Shown here: positions 1 through 8,766 of the stretch, piece by piece
How the letters are laid out: each line of letters opens with the position of its first letter
How positions within the stretch are numbered: position 1 is the first letter of the stretch
The notes under the pieces: model-generated
The model's database searches: none
Told to the model about the DNA's origin: nothing
The model's input: only the letters and a program-made list of their open reading frames with translations
Made by a program: the position numbers and the translations under genes
Assembly (NCBI GenBank): GCA_964604165.1
Contig: CAZRYF010000071.1
Span: forward strand, 1 to 24,798
DNA: 24,798 nucleotides
Origin: JAYZDK01 sp964604165
GTDB taxonomy: Bacteria > Myxococcota_A > UBA796 > CAJQPC01
Direction: 5' to 3'

Positions 1-1998
1 CTATTCCACATAGCCAAGCGCTCGCATACGCTCCAGGGTCACGTCGTCCAGCTCGGCGGTGGTGCCGGAGACACCCGCCGCGGTGGCGGCCTTGACCTGC
101 TCGACCACCTGGGACTCCAGACCGTTCTGGCGGGCCACGTCGATGCCGACCTGGTTCTCGGTCTCCCCAGGATCCGAGCTGACGTTGTACATCTCCCTGA
201 GCTCCAGCCCCCGGGGGTTGCCTTCATTGGCTGTGATGAGCTTCCACCCCTCGGTCCGAACCGTAGAGAGGTCGTTGCCCTCCAGGTTGGTCTCAGCAAA
301 GACCAGTCGATCCATGCGGGGGTAGATGCCCGAACCAGGGCTCTGCAGCAGCAAGTCCTCCGCCGGCGCCTCGGCTTCCTCGACCGAAGAAGGCTCGGCG
401 TCCATCTGGGCCAGGGCCTCCAGCGCCCGCTCATCCAGGAGATCCGTCCCCTGCCAAAGAGCCGGCAGCGGTGCCCCCGCCAGGGTCGCCAAGGTCGGCG
501 CCACGTCCACCTGGCGCACCTGCCAGGGCACCCGACTTCCCGCAAGGCGGCTCTCGGGAAGCTTGACGACGAGGGGCACGTGGATCTGCTCCTCGTACAG
601 GGTGACCCCATGCCAGAACCCACCGTGTTCGTTGAACTCCTCGCCGTGATCCGCGGTCAACACGATGACCGTATCATCGTAGGCCCCGCTCTCTTCCATC
701 CACGCCAGGAACTGGGCCAGCTGCGTGTCCATGTACGTGACCTCTCCCCCATACATTTCCACGAGCTCGTCGGTTCGGGCCGGATCAGGGTTCCGGTGCT
801 CGGACCGCCCGTAGGCCTCTCCGTTGTACGGATGGGTAAAGTACGGATCGTGCGGTTCCATGAGATGAACAAACAGGAACCAGCGGCTGTCATTCTGCGC
901 GTGAATGAAGTCCCGTGCCCGCCCCAGCACCGCCTCGGCCGGCTGGTAGAAGTCCTTCACCGCCTTGGCATCGCCCGAGGTCTTGTCCCGCACCTTCCGC
1001 AGCACGTTGTACATGGAGAGCTGAGACGCCGACTCCGTGGCGCCAAACATGTACTCAGGGGCCTGGTACTCGAACCAGTCAAACCCCTGCTGAAAATTAA
1101 AGGACCGGGTCACGTTGATGTTGTTCGGCATGCCGCCGGTCACGTACCCCTGGCCCCGGAGAACCTCCGCAAGGGTGTCCACCTCGTTGGGAAGAACGTC
1201 CACCTTGATGGCTGTGTCATGGGACGAGACCGCCATGGACGTAAAGAGACTGGCCGTGGAGGGGCGGGTCCAGGCAGAGGCCGTATAGAACTGCTCAAAC
1301 ACCACGCTGTCCGCCGCCAGCTTGTCCAGGCTCGGCGTGGAGGCCTCTCCCGGGTTGTAGGTTCCCAGGGCATCCGCCCTCAAGGTATCCACCATGATCA
1401 CCATCACGTTCGGACGCTTGGCGAGGCCGGGGGACTGCTCCCGCTCCGGGTTCATGCTCCCCACCGGGTCTATAGCCCCAGGCGCAAAAGCAAAGATCGC
1501 CGAGAGAAGCGCCAGGCCGCCGTACAAGGTGAAGGCCCCGCGAACGCGCAGAAGCACCTTGAAGGGGGTCCGCGTCAGGAAAATCGGCCCCAGCCAAAGC
1601 CCCACCAGTCCCACCCCCCCGAATCCCCCCAGGATCAAGAAGCGGGACGAGGCCGGCAGCGCCTCCTCCATGTAGACCAGCTTTCCTACCAGGTAGAGGG
1701 TGATGACCGCCCCCAGGGAGCAGAAGACTCCCAGCCAGGGAAGGGTGAAGGCCATGGAGTCCGAGAGGCGCTTGAACACCAGGGACAGAATCGCAACCCC
1801 CAGGCCGCAGCCCCCCCCCATGCCGACGCCGATGACCGCATACAACACCACCGCGTAGAACAAGGCGCCGTATTCGGCGCCCCCCGTGGTGGAGAGCAGC
1901 ACCAAGGCCTCGCCCATGCCCACCGTCGCTCCGGCCAGCATGCCGGCAGAGCATCCAAGAAGCACCCTTTGAATCAACATCCACATGTCTTTGGTCAT
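1..1998 (-). CDS. Membrane-anchored sulfatase-fold enzyme without the formylglycine cysteine
   Basis: 665-residue protein. The first ~175 residues form about five hydrophobic segments, followed by an alkaline-phosphatase-superfamily (sulfatase fold, PF00884-type) domain that would face the periplasm. Visible metal-site motifs are MVDTLRAD (D204) and TADHGEEFNEHG (D450, H451, H458), with HLMEPHDPY near 378-386. The nucleophile region reads AWTRPSTASLFTS, so Thr244 sits where a true sulfatase has Cys or Ser in C/S-x-P-x-R, and the Arg is replaced by Thr248. That argues against a formylglycine sulfatase and is closer to phospho-transferases or phosphodiesterases of the same fold (inference). The protein ends MRALGYVE, a tail common in this family. 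It is the last gene of the export operon, 9 nt after the preceding stop. The start has no convincing ribosome binding site, so translational coupling is likely. The substrate cannot be read from sequence. Confidence 0.88.
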   Translation of the reverse strand: MTKDMWMLIQRVLLGCSAGMLAGATVGMGEALVLLSTTGGAEYGALFYAVVLYAVIGVGMGGGCGLGVAILSLVFKRLSDSMAFTLPWLGVFCSLGAVITLYLVGKLVYMEEALPASSRFLILGGFGGVGLVGLWLGPIFLTRTPFKVLLRVRGAFTLYGGLALLSAIFAFAPGAIDPVGSMNPEREQSPGLAKRPNVMVIMVDTLRADALGTYNPGEASTPSLDKLAADSVVFEQFYTASAWTRPSTASLFTSMAVSSHDTAIKVDVLPNEVDTLAEVLRGQGYVTGGMPNNINVTRSFNFQQGFDWFEYQAPEYMFGATESASQLSMYNVLRKVRDKTSGDAKAVKDFYQPAEAVLGRARDFIHAQNDSRWFLFVHLMEPHDPYFTHPYNGEAYGRSEHRNPDPARTDELVEMYGGEVTYMDTQLAQFLAWMEESGAYDDTVIVLTADHGEEFNEHGGFWHGVTLYEEQIHVPLVVKLPESRLAGSRVPWQVRQVDVAPTLATLAGAPLPALWQGTDLLDERALEALAQMDAEPSSVEEAEAPAEDLLLQSPGSGIYPRMDRLVFAETNLEGNDLSTVRTEGWKLITANEGNPRGLELREMYNVSSDPGETENQVGIDVARQNGLESQVVEQVKAATAAGVSGTTAELDDVTLERMRALGYVE

Positions 1999-2007
1999 CC
2001 CCGCCGT

Positions 2008-3987
2008 TTATTTCCGAAGGTCCCGCCCCTCATAACCGGACGGCACCTCCACACCGAGGAGCCCAAGGACTGTGGGCGCGATGTCCGCGATGGTCAGCTC
2101 CGTGCGCAGCCCTTCCAGATTCGACAGAAGGAACCCCTCGGTATCCGCCGGGTCAGACGCCGCGTGGTCCCCGGACCACTTCTGGGAGTTGTCCGAGAAA
2201 AGCTCGGCCGGCACGCCCCCCAGTGCGCTGCCCCCCCGGTCCAACTGCACCCCATCGGCAAAGGCCAGCTGTAGATCCGGCGATCGATGGTCGAGCCTGG
2301 CTCCAGACCAGGCCTTCCGGGTGAACACATCCACCAGGACCGGCTTTCCACTGGCCGGGTCCACCACCTTCTTGAGCCCTTCGGCGATCTCCTGGCAGGT
2401 GGATTCGTAGTCAGCCTGGGCCACCTGGCCGTTCTTCTCCCGACCTGCGAGGTTGATGTAGATCTGCCCGGTCCCCATGGCGTAGGCCCGGGTCTTGCTC
2501 CAGTCCAGGTGTCCCCGAATCAGGCTGGTCTTCTTGCCGGGCTCCACGCCGGGATTCAAGGCCAGGAATCCATTCTGCAGGAGCCAGGTGTTTGCTGCGA
2601 ACCCCCTCCGAAAGGTGTGAAAGCCGTGATCCGACAGGACAATCAGCCGATCGGTCTCCCCGAGGCTCTCCTCGATCTGCCCGAGGGCCTCGTCCATCCA
2701 GCGGTAGGTCTGGTGGATCAAGTCGGCCTGGGATGTGCCGGTCTCGTGGCGGGCATGGGCCGGATCCAAGAACCGCGTGAACAGGTGCCCCGCCCGGTCC
2801 GTGGCCGTGAAGACGCTCACCAACAAGTCCGCCTCGTCTTTGTGCAGCTCCCCCAGGGTCATGGCCAGCCGGGCATCAAAAACGCTCTTCATGTCCAGGG
2901 CGAAGGCGTCGTCAGAGATCTGCTCCGAGTTCAAGGCCGAGGTGTCGTGCACCCATCCAATGGTCTTGAAGCTCCCGTAGGACTTGGCGAGATCTGCCGC
3001 GAAGCCCTCCGGGTGGGAGAGGGGCAGATAGGGCGCGTCCGGGTGAATCATCAGGGGGGTCATGTAGACCCGCACGCCCCCCTCTACCTGCAACGGCAGA
3101 AAGCGCACCAGGGCCTTGGCGATGTAGAAATTGGAGACATCAAAGGAGAGGGTGGCCCAGGAGGAGAACGCCCCCACCTCGGCTTCCACGGACAGACCGT
3201 CTCCGGTGATGAAGACGCCCCCTGATCCCGGCCTGGTCTCAAACTTGAGGGTCGCCGCGACCTTTCCCCGGCCCCCGACCTTTCGCGGGCCTTCCACAAC
3301 ACCGGTCCAGCTTCCCCCCTCTCCCGTGAGAGGCACCAGGTCCCCACCGGACACATTCTTCTTGTCCGCCTCGTCATCCACGTCCGTTCCAAACAGAAAG
3401 AAGGTGGAGTTGGTCAGGCGCAGATCCGGCGTGCCCAGGCCCGAGAGCACTTTGCCGTGGGGCCCCAGATCCTCCGCGGGAAACGAGTAGGGAACGCTCA
3501 AGACGGTGGTGCGGATGCCCGCATCCGCAGCCGTCTTCCAGAAGCTCTCGCCGCTCCGGGGGCTCGTGCCCTTGCCCGGAGACTGGACCTTTCCTGCGCT
3601 GTCAAAGGCCGGGCCCTGGTAGGAGTTGGTGCCGACCTCGGGAAAGTAGGTGGCGGGATCCCGGCCGATGAAGTCGAAGATTCCGTGGCCTCCTGGGTTC
3701 ATGGAGGTCGCGAAGGTGGCCCATGCCACCGGCGACTGGGGCGGCGTGGTGGTTCCGAGGCGCCGCATCCGGCCCGCCTCCATGTGGGCCGCCAGGTGGG
3801 GAAGGTCGTCCTTCCACATCTCCACGTGATCTGGATCCACACCGTCAAAGCCAATGACGACCACCCGATCCCGGTCCACCGGGGCGGGCGCCTCAGGTGC
3901 CTTCTGTGCGGGGCCCTGTCCTTCTTGGGACGAACCACCACAAGCCGAGAGGGCCATTGCCGCGATGAAAACGGTGAGCCTGCCCAT
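2008..3987 (-). CDS. Type I phosphodiesterase/nucleotide pyrophosphatase-like lipoprotein
   Basis: 659 residues. The signal peptide ends in lipobox LSAC (Cys16) and is followed by a P/A/E-rich linker, so the protein is probably anchored in a membrane facing the periplasm. The rest is an alkaline-phosphatase-superfamily domain of the phosphodiesterase/pyrophosphatase type (PF01663-like). Metal-site candidates are D48 in GFDGVD, the nucleophile Ser85 in TTPPQSPVAWATF, D397 and H401 in TATDRAGH, D453 and H454 in LSDHGF, and H608 in SGDHAA. The start is well supported: GGAGG lies 4 nt upstream of the ATG. The domain is larger than usual, with an inserted beta-rich stretch at roughly 195-310. It lies between the Wzi-like gene (45 nt upstream) and the membrane sulfatase-fold gene (9 nt downstream), which suggests work on the exported glycan or its lipid carrier. 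The substrate is unknown. Confidence 0.88.
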   Translation of the reverse strand: MGRLTVFIAAMALSACGGSSQEGQGPAQKAPEAPAPVDRDRVVVIGFDGVDPDHVEMWKDDLPHLAAHMEAGRMRRLGTTTPPQSPVAWATFATSMNPGGHGIFDFIGRDPATYFPEVGTNSYQGPAFDSAGKVQSPGKGTSPRSGESFWKTAADAGIRTTVLSVPYSFPAEDLGPHGKVLSGLGTPDLRLTNSTFFLFGTDVDDEADKKNVSGGDLVPLTGEGGSWTGVVEGPRKVGGRGKVAATLKFETRPGSGGVFITGDGLSVEAEVGAFSSWATLSFDVSNFYIAKALVRFLPLQVEGGVRVYMTPLMIHPDAPYLPLSHPEGFAADLAKSYGSFKTIGWVHDTSALNSEQISDDAFALDMKSVFDARLAMTLGELHKDEADLLVSVFTATDRAGHLFTRFLDPAHARHETGTSQADLIHQTYRWMDEALGQIEESLGETDRLIVLSDHGFHTFRRGFAANTWLLQNGFLALNPGVEPGKKTSLIRGHLDWSKTRAYAMGTGQIYINLAGREKNGQVAQADYESTCQEIAEGLKKVVDPASGKPVLVDVFTRKAWSGARLDHRSPDLQLAFADGVQLDRGGSALGGVPAELFSDNSQKWSGDHAASDPADTEGFLLSNLEGLRTELTIADIAPTVLGLLGVEVPSGYEGRDLRK

Positions 3988-4032
3988 GGAAACCTCCAGA
4001 ACGGCCGCTTGTATGGGAATCAGCCGCAGGGG

Positions 4033-5439
4033 TCAAGGACGCTTCAGCACGTCCCGGGAGGCCCCAAATCGGCCCACCTGAATCCTGTGGGTCGTTGCGC
4101 GCTCCCCCGGCACAAAACCGGATCCCTCCAGGGTCTCAAAGACGTAGGACACCTCCAGGTGTCCCCCTTTCCGGTCCAGGCCCCACAGGCGAGCGCCCAG
4201 GCGCCAGGAGATCTCGGGCACGGCCAGGGTGAACAGGGTTCCGTTCAGCTGCTCCACCACCCCGATCCGCTCCAGGTGCTCCACCCATCCCTGGGCGCCG
4301 ACTGGACCCCAGCCCCACCGCAGCCCCACCCAGAGGGTCCCGGCATCTCCCCCCACCGGGTGGCCCAGGGAGCGCCCGGACTGGGTGAATCCGTCGTGGT
4401 AGATGCGGTGGCCGGTGTACCACCGGAAGACGTCATCGAAGATCTCGGCCCGCTCGACGGTCAACACAAACCCCTGGGCCCCGACCTCTCCGCCGTAGAG
4501 GTTGGCCACCCCCGCCAGTGACGGTACCGAGACTCCTGCCATCTCCCGGAGGATCATGTCCTCCCCACCGTACTGGTACCAGCCCTCCACCCAGTCCACC
4601 GGGCCAGAAAACCACTGGGCCAACGGAAGAGACACGCGCACATCCACTGCCGCCAGCTCGTCCTGGTCCGCCAGCTCCTGATCCGGGTCGTTCTCCACGT
4701 GGGGATCCATCGGCCACAACAGGTCCCCCACCGTGGGCATGGGGCGGCCCTCGCCCCCAAAGAGGGTCAAGCGGCTGGCCCCCACCTCCAGGACTGGGAG
4801 GGGCGAGTAGCGCAGGTCCATGTGCATCAAACCAGGTCGCTGCACGTCCTTCCGGGGGGCCTGGAGCCACCCGATGCTTCCTTCTGCTCTCAGTCTTCCC
4901 CTCTCGCCGACGCTTCCCTCCCAGCTGCCCACGCCCGCCGGATGGGGCCGGGCATGATCGGTCAGCACCAGGGAGCCCCGCCGGCCGGGACCCAGCATCC
5001 TCCGCTCTGCCCCCACACCGATCCGCAGTCCCTTCCGGTGCAAACCGCCAAAGTACTCAGCGGCCAGGACTTCGGCCCCGAGCCAGTCCGGCTCCACGGG
5101 GGCGTCGACCCGAACTTCGGGGGACACGCGAAACTCCATCCAGCCGGATCGGGCGCCCATCTCCAGCCCTCCGCGCCAGGAAGCCAGCCCGGGTTCTGTG
5201 TCTCCCCCGGTGCGCCGCGGCTCCAGGTTGCCGCCCGCGGCCCGGGTCCAGGGCTGCACCTGCACCCGGTACTCATTCCACTCCCCCTCTCCACCCGGAC
5301 CCTCCGGCGCGAGAGGCGATGCGCCGGCGAGCCAGCTCTCCCCCGCTGCCCGCAGTGCATCCTCCTTCAGCAGGCGTGGCGGGGGAAGGGTTGGATCCGC
5401 CCAGGCTGTGGCCGCGGCCAGGCCGAGGGCCGCGATCAT
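4033..5439 (-). CDS. Wzi-like capsule assembly outer-membrane protein
   Basis: 468 residues with a short signal peptide (cleavage plausible after AWA, residue 14), then many alternating aromatic/Gly/charged strands typical of an outer-membrane beta-barrel. The segment HDGFTQSGRSLGH (residues 348-360), followed by PVGGDA, matches the signature I associate with the capsule-assembly Wzi family, whose members are about 450-500 residues. Wzi binds exported polysaccharide at the outer membrane and helps it associate with the surface. Its position in the operon that carries the Wza-like and Wzz-like genes fits that role. The ATG has AAAGG 6 nt upstream, and the gene starts 3 nt after the HEAT-repeat gene stops. 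Family assignment rests on one motif, length, barrel character and context; the alternative is an unrelated surface barrel. Confidence 0.75.
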   Translation of the reverse strand: MIAALGLAAATAWADPTLPPPRLLKEDALRAAGESWLAGASPLAPEGPGGEGEWNEYRVQVQPWTRAAGGNLEPRRTGGDTEPGLASWRGGLEMGARSGWMEFRVSPEVRVDAPVEPDWLGAEVLAAEYFGGLHRKGLRIGVGAERRMLGPGRRGSLVLTDHARPHPAGVGSWEGSVGERGRLRAEGSIGWLQAPRKDVQRPGLMHMDLRYSPLPVLEVGASRLTLFGGEGRPMPTVGDLLWPMDPHVENDPDQELADQDELAAVDVRVSLPLAQWFSGPVDWVEGWYQYGGEDMILREMAGVSVPSLAGVANLYGGEVGAQGFVLTVERAEIFDDVFRWYTGHRIYHDGFTQSGRSLGHPVGGDAGTLWVGLRWGWGPVGAQGWVEHLERIGVVEQLNGTLFTLAVPEISWRLGARLWGLDRKGGHLEVSYVFETLEGSGFVPGERATTHRIQVGRFGASRDVLKRP

Positions 5440-5442
5440 GGT

Positions 5443-5958
5443 TCAGCCTTTCGCTGGGGCAGCAGGCAGCTTCTCCAGGGCCTGCTCAGCATTCCAGGCC
5501 ACCAGGGGATCCGTATGATCCCGAAGACGGGTCAGCAGCGCCATGGCCCGGAGGTCTCCCAGCTCTCCCAGCGCCCAAATGGCATTCAACGAAACCATCT
5601 CCGCTTGCGAAACATGGGCCACCAAAGGCTCCACGGCCCGCACGTCCCCGATCTGCCCGAGGGCATCAATCGTGGCCCGCTTCACCCTGCCCTCGGCCCC
5701 CGCCAGACCGGCCACCAGGGCGTCCACGGCCGCTGCATTGCCGAGAATCCCCAAGCTCTCCACGGCGCGAACCCGCACCTCCTCGACCGGGTCCTCGAGC
5801 AGCCCTACCAGCGCCTGCACGACCTCGTCGGACTCGACGCGGCGGGCGAGAATCGCCATGTCCTCCCGGATCACCGGATTCTCCGACCCCAACCCCACCA
5901 GGATTGCAGAGGTCTGTGGCCCACACGCCACCGCCCAGCCCAGAAGCCAGCCAATCAT
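5443..5958 (-). CDS. HEAT-repeat protein, probably exported
   Basis: 171 residues from the ATG at 5958, chosen because GAGGGGGT lies about 4 nt upstream and because it overlaps the upstream stop by 4 nt (ATGA), the usual sign of translational coupling. The N-terminus MIGWLLGWAVACGP is hydrophobic with a Cys at 12. This could be a short lipoprotein signal, although Ala at -3 makes the lipobox weak. Residues ~28-165 contain about four helical HEAT/PBS-lyase-like repeats, recognisable by recurring VRxxAVESLGILGN, RATIDALGQIGD and NAIWALGELGD elements. HEAT repeats form protein-binding scaffolds. A scaffold between the inner-membrane co-polymerase and the outer-membrane Wzi-like barrel is an inference from gene order. 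A reading frame extending further upstream is only overlap with the BY-kinase gene. Confidence 0.8.
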   Translation of the reverse strand: MIGWLLGWAVACGPQTSAILVGLGSENPVIREDMAILARRVESDEVVQALVGLLEDPVEEVRVRAVESLGILGNAAAVDALVAGLAGAEGRVKRATIDALGQIGDVRAVEPLVAHVSQAEMVSLNAIWALGELGDLRAMALLTRLRDHTDPLVAWNAEQALEKLPAAPAKG

Positions 5959-8075
5959 GCGACCCCCTCCCCCCGGTCCCGCCTGGACTCCAGACGCAGC
6001 ACCTTCTTGAACCGACCGGGCGCTGCCGCTGCGGGTCGTCCCCGGTTCAGCACACATCCCACGGACTTGACCCCTGCCGAGGCAAGGAGCGCAGCGGCCT
6101 CCTGAAGTGCACCCCGGGGGGTCGAATGTGCCTGCACCACCACCAGCACCTGGTCCACCACCCGGCAGACCACCCGCGCATCGTCCACCAGGAGAATCGA
6201 CGGGGTGTCCACCACCACCGCATCCCATCCCTTGGCGGCCTCCAGGAGCAACTGGCGGGCCTTCAAGGACTCCACCAGGCGGCCGGGATCCGGCGGCGGA
6301 TCGCCCGCACACAAGACCGAGAGCCCCTCCACCCCGGTCTCCTGCACCTCGTCGGCCAGGCTCGATCTCCCTTCCAATACCGCAGTGAGACCCCCGTTTG
6401 AGGCGGCCCCCCATAGCTCTTCTTGGCGGGGTGCTCTCAGATCGCAGTCCACCACCAACACCCGCTTGCCTTCCCGGGCGAGCGAACGCGCCAGGTGCGC
6501 CGCCGTGGTGCTCTTTCCCTCCCCCGGGAGCGCAGAGGTCACCGCGAGCAAGTGGGCGGGTGGGTCGGGCGCAGCATCCGCCATGGACGCTCGCAAAACC
6601 CGAAAGGCCTCTGGGACCGGATGGGTGGGGCTGGCCGCAGCCACCCCCACATCAATCTGCCGAGAGAGGGGCACTACCCCCAAAAGTGGCCAGTCCACGA
6701 GCGCTTGAAGCTCCTCCGCATCCTGGATGGAGTCATCGATGTACTCGAAGATCACCACAAGGGTCAGGCCAGCCAGAAGCCCGAGCAACAAGCCGTAGAC
6801 CAGGCAGGGCAAGAGCTTGGGGAACAGGTGGCGCTCGGGGAGCCTGGCCTGTTCCACGAAGTGAAGGGGGGAGACGGTCATGGCCTCGGCAATGGCGATC
6901 TGAAACGTCTGGTCCTGCAAGCTTCGATAGACCTGCTCCGCTGCAGAAGCCTCCAGTTGGAGCTGGGAGAGAAGACGCATCTTCTCCGGATACTGGGCGA
7001 AGCGCTCCGTGGTCCGATCAATCGCTGCGTTGATCTCTCCTGCCTTTTCCAACAGTCCCGAGAGCTCCGTTTGCATGCGCACCAGGTCGGGCTGAAGGGC
7101 ATGCTGCTGGTCGAGGGCCACCGAGATTTCAGCCTGGGCCGCTTCCATCTGGATGTCGATGCGCCGTACATCCGGATGGATCTCCGTCTTCTCCAGGAGC
7201 AGAGACTCCCGCTCTTGCCGCAGACCGACCAGGGTGTCCCGGGCGCTTCGAATGTCCAGGTTCTCGGTCACGGTCTTCGGGGCCAGGAACGCCGCGGACT
7301 CCTGGGATTGCACCCGCTTCAGCTCCCCAATTTGCGCCCGAATCTCCTGCACCCGAACCGCCGTCTCTTCCGCGGAGAGCATCAGATCCGACACGCGGGA
7401 CACGGCACTCTTCACCTCAGATTGAAGGTCGACCACCTGCTCCCGCTGCTGCACGTCGGCGATCTCCGACATGGCCCGCTCAAACTCCTTGGCCACGACC
7501 TCCAGCCGGCCCTCCACAAAGGCACGGGCTTCGCTGGACTCCCGGCGGGCACGGGCGAGGGTCTCCTCAATGTAGGACTGGGCGAGGGTGTCCGCGAGCA
7601 TGCGGGAGAGATCCGGATCGTCACTTTTTGCCGTCACCAGGATGAGATCGGTGCTTTGGTGCTGCTTGACGCTCACGTTGGGGGGGGCGGTGAGCGCCGC
7701 ATCCACGCCGGGCACCAGCAACTTGTCCGGGGGCAACAACACCCCGCTGTCATTTCGAAGTTGCAGCTTCCAGATCACCTGCTCCAAAATCGGTCGGGCC
7801 GTAAGCATGGCGATGTGGTTCTGGATTTCCTCGGACTCTCCGGTGAGTCCCCGGGCCAGCTCGTTCAATCCCAGGTCCGAGAGCACAGACGCATCCGCCT
7901 CCAGGGAGCGCACAATCAACTGGGAAGTGGACTGGAATTGCTTGGGCAACGTAAGCGCGAGCACCCCGGCGGCGACCCCAAAAAAGACCACAGCCTGAAT
8001 CAAGAGCCACTTGCGCCGCATCAACACGGCCACCAGCCTCACCAGCTCCATCCGCCTCCTGGTGCCCGCAGGCAT
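5955..8075 (-). CDS. Wzz/BY-kinase-like polysaccharide co-polymerase without tyrosine tail
   Basis: 706 residues in the layout of exopolysaccharide tyrosine autokinases: TM1 ~23-43, a long periplasmic coiled-coil Wzz region ~50-415, TM2 ~421-444, then a cytoplasmic ATPase. ATPase motifs are EAFR (489-492), Walker A SALPGEGKS (514-522), Walker A' VLVVDCDLR (539-547) and Walker B AVVVDTP (619-625). Such proteins control chain length and export with Wza. Residues 446-706 contain no tyrosine at all, so the usual C-terminal Tyr cluster for autophosphorylation is missing; the tail is basic instead. It may act as an ATPase switch without tyrosine phosphorylation, or be controlled otherwise (inference). 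The ATG at 8075 has AGGTGG 8 nt upstream; an ATG at 8051 preceded closely by AGGAGG is the alternative start. It lies 29 nt after the sugar transferase. Confidence 0.9.
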   Translation of the reverse strand: MPAGTRRRMELVRLVAVLMRRKWLLIQAVVFFGVAAGVLALTLPKQFQSTSQLIVRSLEADASVLSDLGLNELARGLTGESEEIQNHIAMLTARPILEQVIWKLQLRNDSGVLLPPDKLLVPGVDAALTAPPNVSVKQHQSTDLILVTAKSDDPDLSRMLADTLAQSYIEETLARARRESSEARAFVEGRLEVVAKEFERAMSEIADVQQREQVVDLQSEVKSAVSRVSDLMLSAEETAVRVQEIRAQIGELKRVQSQESAAFLAPKTVTENLDIRSARDTLVGLRQERESLLLEKTEIHPDVRRIDIQMEAAQAEISVALDQQHALQPDLVRMQTELSGLLEKAGEINAAIDRTTERFAQYPEKMRLLSQLQLEASAAEQVYRSLQDQTFQIAIAEAMTVSPLHFVEQARLPERHLFPKLLPCLVYGLLLGLLAGLTLVVIFEYIDDSIQDAEELQALVDWPLLGVVPLSRQIDVGVAAASPTHPVPEAFRVLRASMADAAPDPPAHLLAVTSALPGEGKSTTAAHLARSLAREGKRVLVVDCDLRAPRQEELWGAASNGGLTAVLEGRSSLADEVQETGVEGLSVLCAGDPPPDPGRLVESLKARQLLLEAAKGWDAVVVDTPSILLVDDARVVCRVVDQVLVVVQAHSTPRGALQEAAALLASAGVKSVGCVLNRGRPAAAAPGRFKKVLRLESRRDRGEGVA

Positions 8076-8104
8076 TCAGAATACCACCTTAGTCCCTTCT
8101 TGTG

Positions 8105-8764
8105 TCAGGAAGCCCCCCTGCCCCGCAGGACCGCGAGCAGCGTCAAGGCCAGGGTCTTCAGGTCCAGCCAGATCGACCAGTGCTGCACATAGAAGAGGTC
8201 CAACTTCACCATTTCCTTGGTGCCCAGGTTGGCCCGTCCCCGCACCTGCCACAAGCCGGTGATGCCCGGGCGAACCTGGTGCCGCAGATCAAACCAGTAG
8301 TCCATCTCCGGGTCGTTCTCGAGCCCCTCCAGGTCCTCCGCTGGCAACGGCCGCGGCCCCACAAGGTTCATGTCCCCCCGCACCACATTCCACAGCTGGG
8401 GTAGCTCATCCAGAGACCACCGCCGAAGAATGCGCCCCAACCGGGTGACCCGCGGGTCGTCCTTGATCTTGAACAGCACCCCATCGGCCTCGTTTTGATC
8501 CGCCAGGTGGGCCCGCTCCTTCTCCGCCCCGGCCCGCATGGATCGAAACTTGTAAAAGAGGAACGCTCGCCCCCCCAGACCAATTCGGCGCGAGGCGTAG
8601 ATCACCGGCCAACCCCCTTCCAGCGCGACACCTGCGGCAATTGCCAGCAAGAGCGGCGAAATCAGGATCCCCCCCGCTCCAACCACCACGAGATCCATGG
8701 CGCGCTTGAAGGGCTCTCCAATGGAAGGATAAGACAGGGCAGCGCCCACTGGAAATCGCTGCAC
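8105..8764 (-). CDS. Bacterial sugar transferase (small phosphoglycosyl transferase)
   Basis: 219 residues of the PF02397 family, which moves a sugar-1-phosphate from a nucleotide sugar onto undecaprenyl phosphate and so starts repeat-unit assembly at the inner membrane. It shows KRAMDLVVVGAGG leading into one hydrophobic re-entrant helix (~23-50), YKFRSMR (71-77), the catalytic acidic pair in SLDELPQLWNV (D119, E120), GDMNLVGPRP (130-139) and RPGITGLWQV (165-174). It lacks the extra four-helix N-terminal part of WbaP/WcaJ-type enzymes, so it is the short monotopic form. The start is GTG at 8764, only 2 nt after the wza-like stop; later ATGs would cut into the conserved membrane helix. The sugar substrate cannot be told from sequence. 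Confidence 0.93.
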   Translation of the reverse strand: MQRFPVGAALSYPSIGEPFKRAMDLVVVGAGGILISPLLLAIAAGVALEGGWPVIYASRRIGLGGRAFLFYKFRSMRAGAEKERAHLADQNEADGVLFKIKDDPRVTRLGRILRRWSLDELPQLWNVVRGDMNLVGPRPLPAEDLEGLENDPEMDYWFDLRHQVRPGITGLWQVRGRANLGTKEMVKLDLFYVQHWSIWLDLKTLALTLLAVLRGRGAS

Positions 8765-8766
8765 GT

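Noticed and set aside
580..2274. 564-codon open frame on the plus strand
   Set aside because: It spans the antisense of two well-supported AP-superfamily genes and has no family features.
4518..6401. 627-codon open frame on the plus strand
   Set aside because: It runs antisense to the Wzi-like, HEAT and BY-kinase genes, is dominated by Pro/Arg/Ser, and has no recognisable motif; it is a by-product of high GC.
6423..8192. 589-codon open frame on the plus strand
   Set aside because: It is antisense to the BY-kinase-like gene with its intact Walker motifs, and its translation is Leu/Gln/His/Gly-rich without domains.
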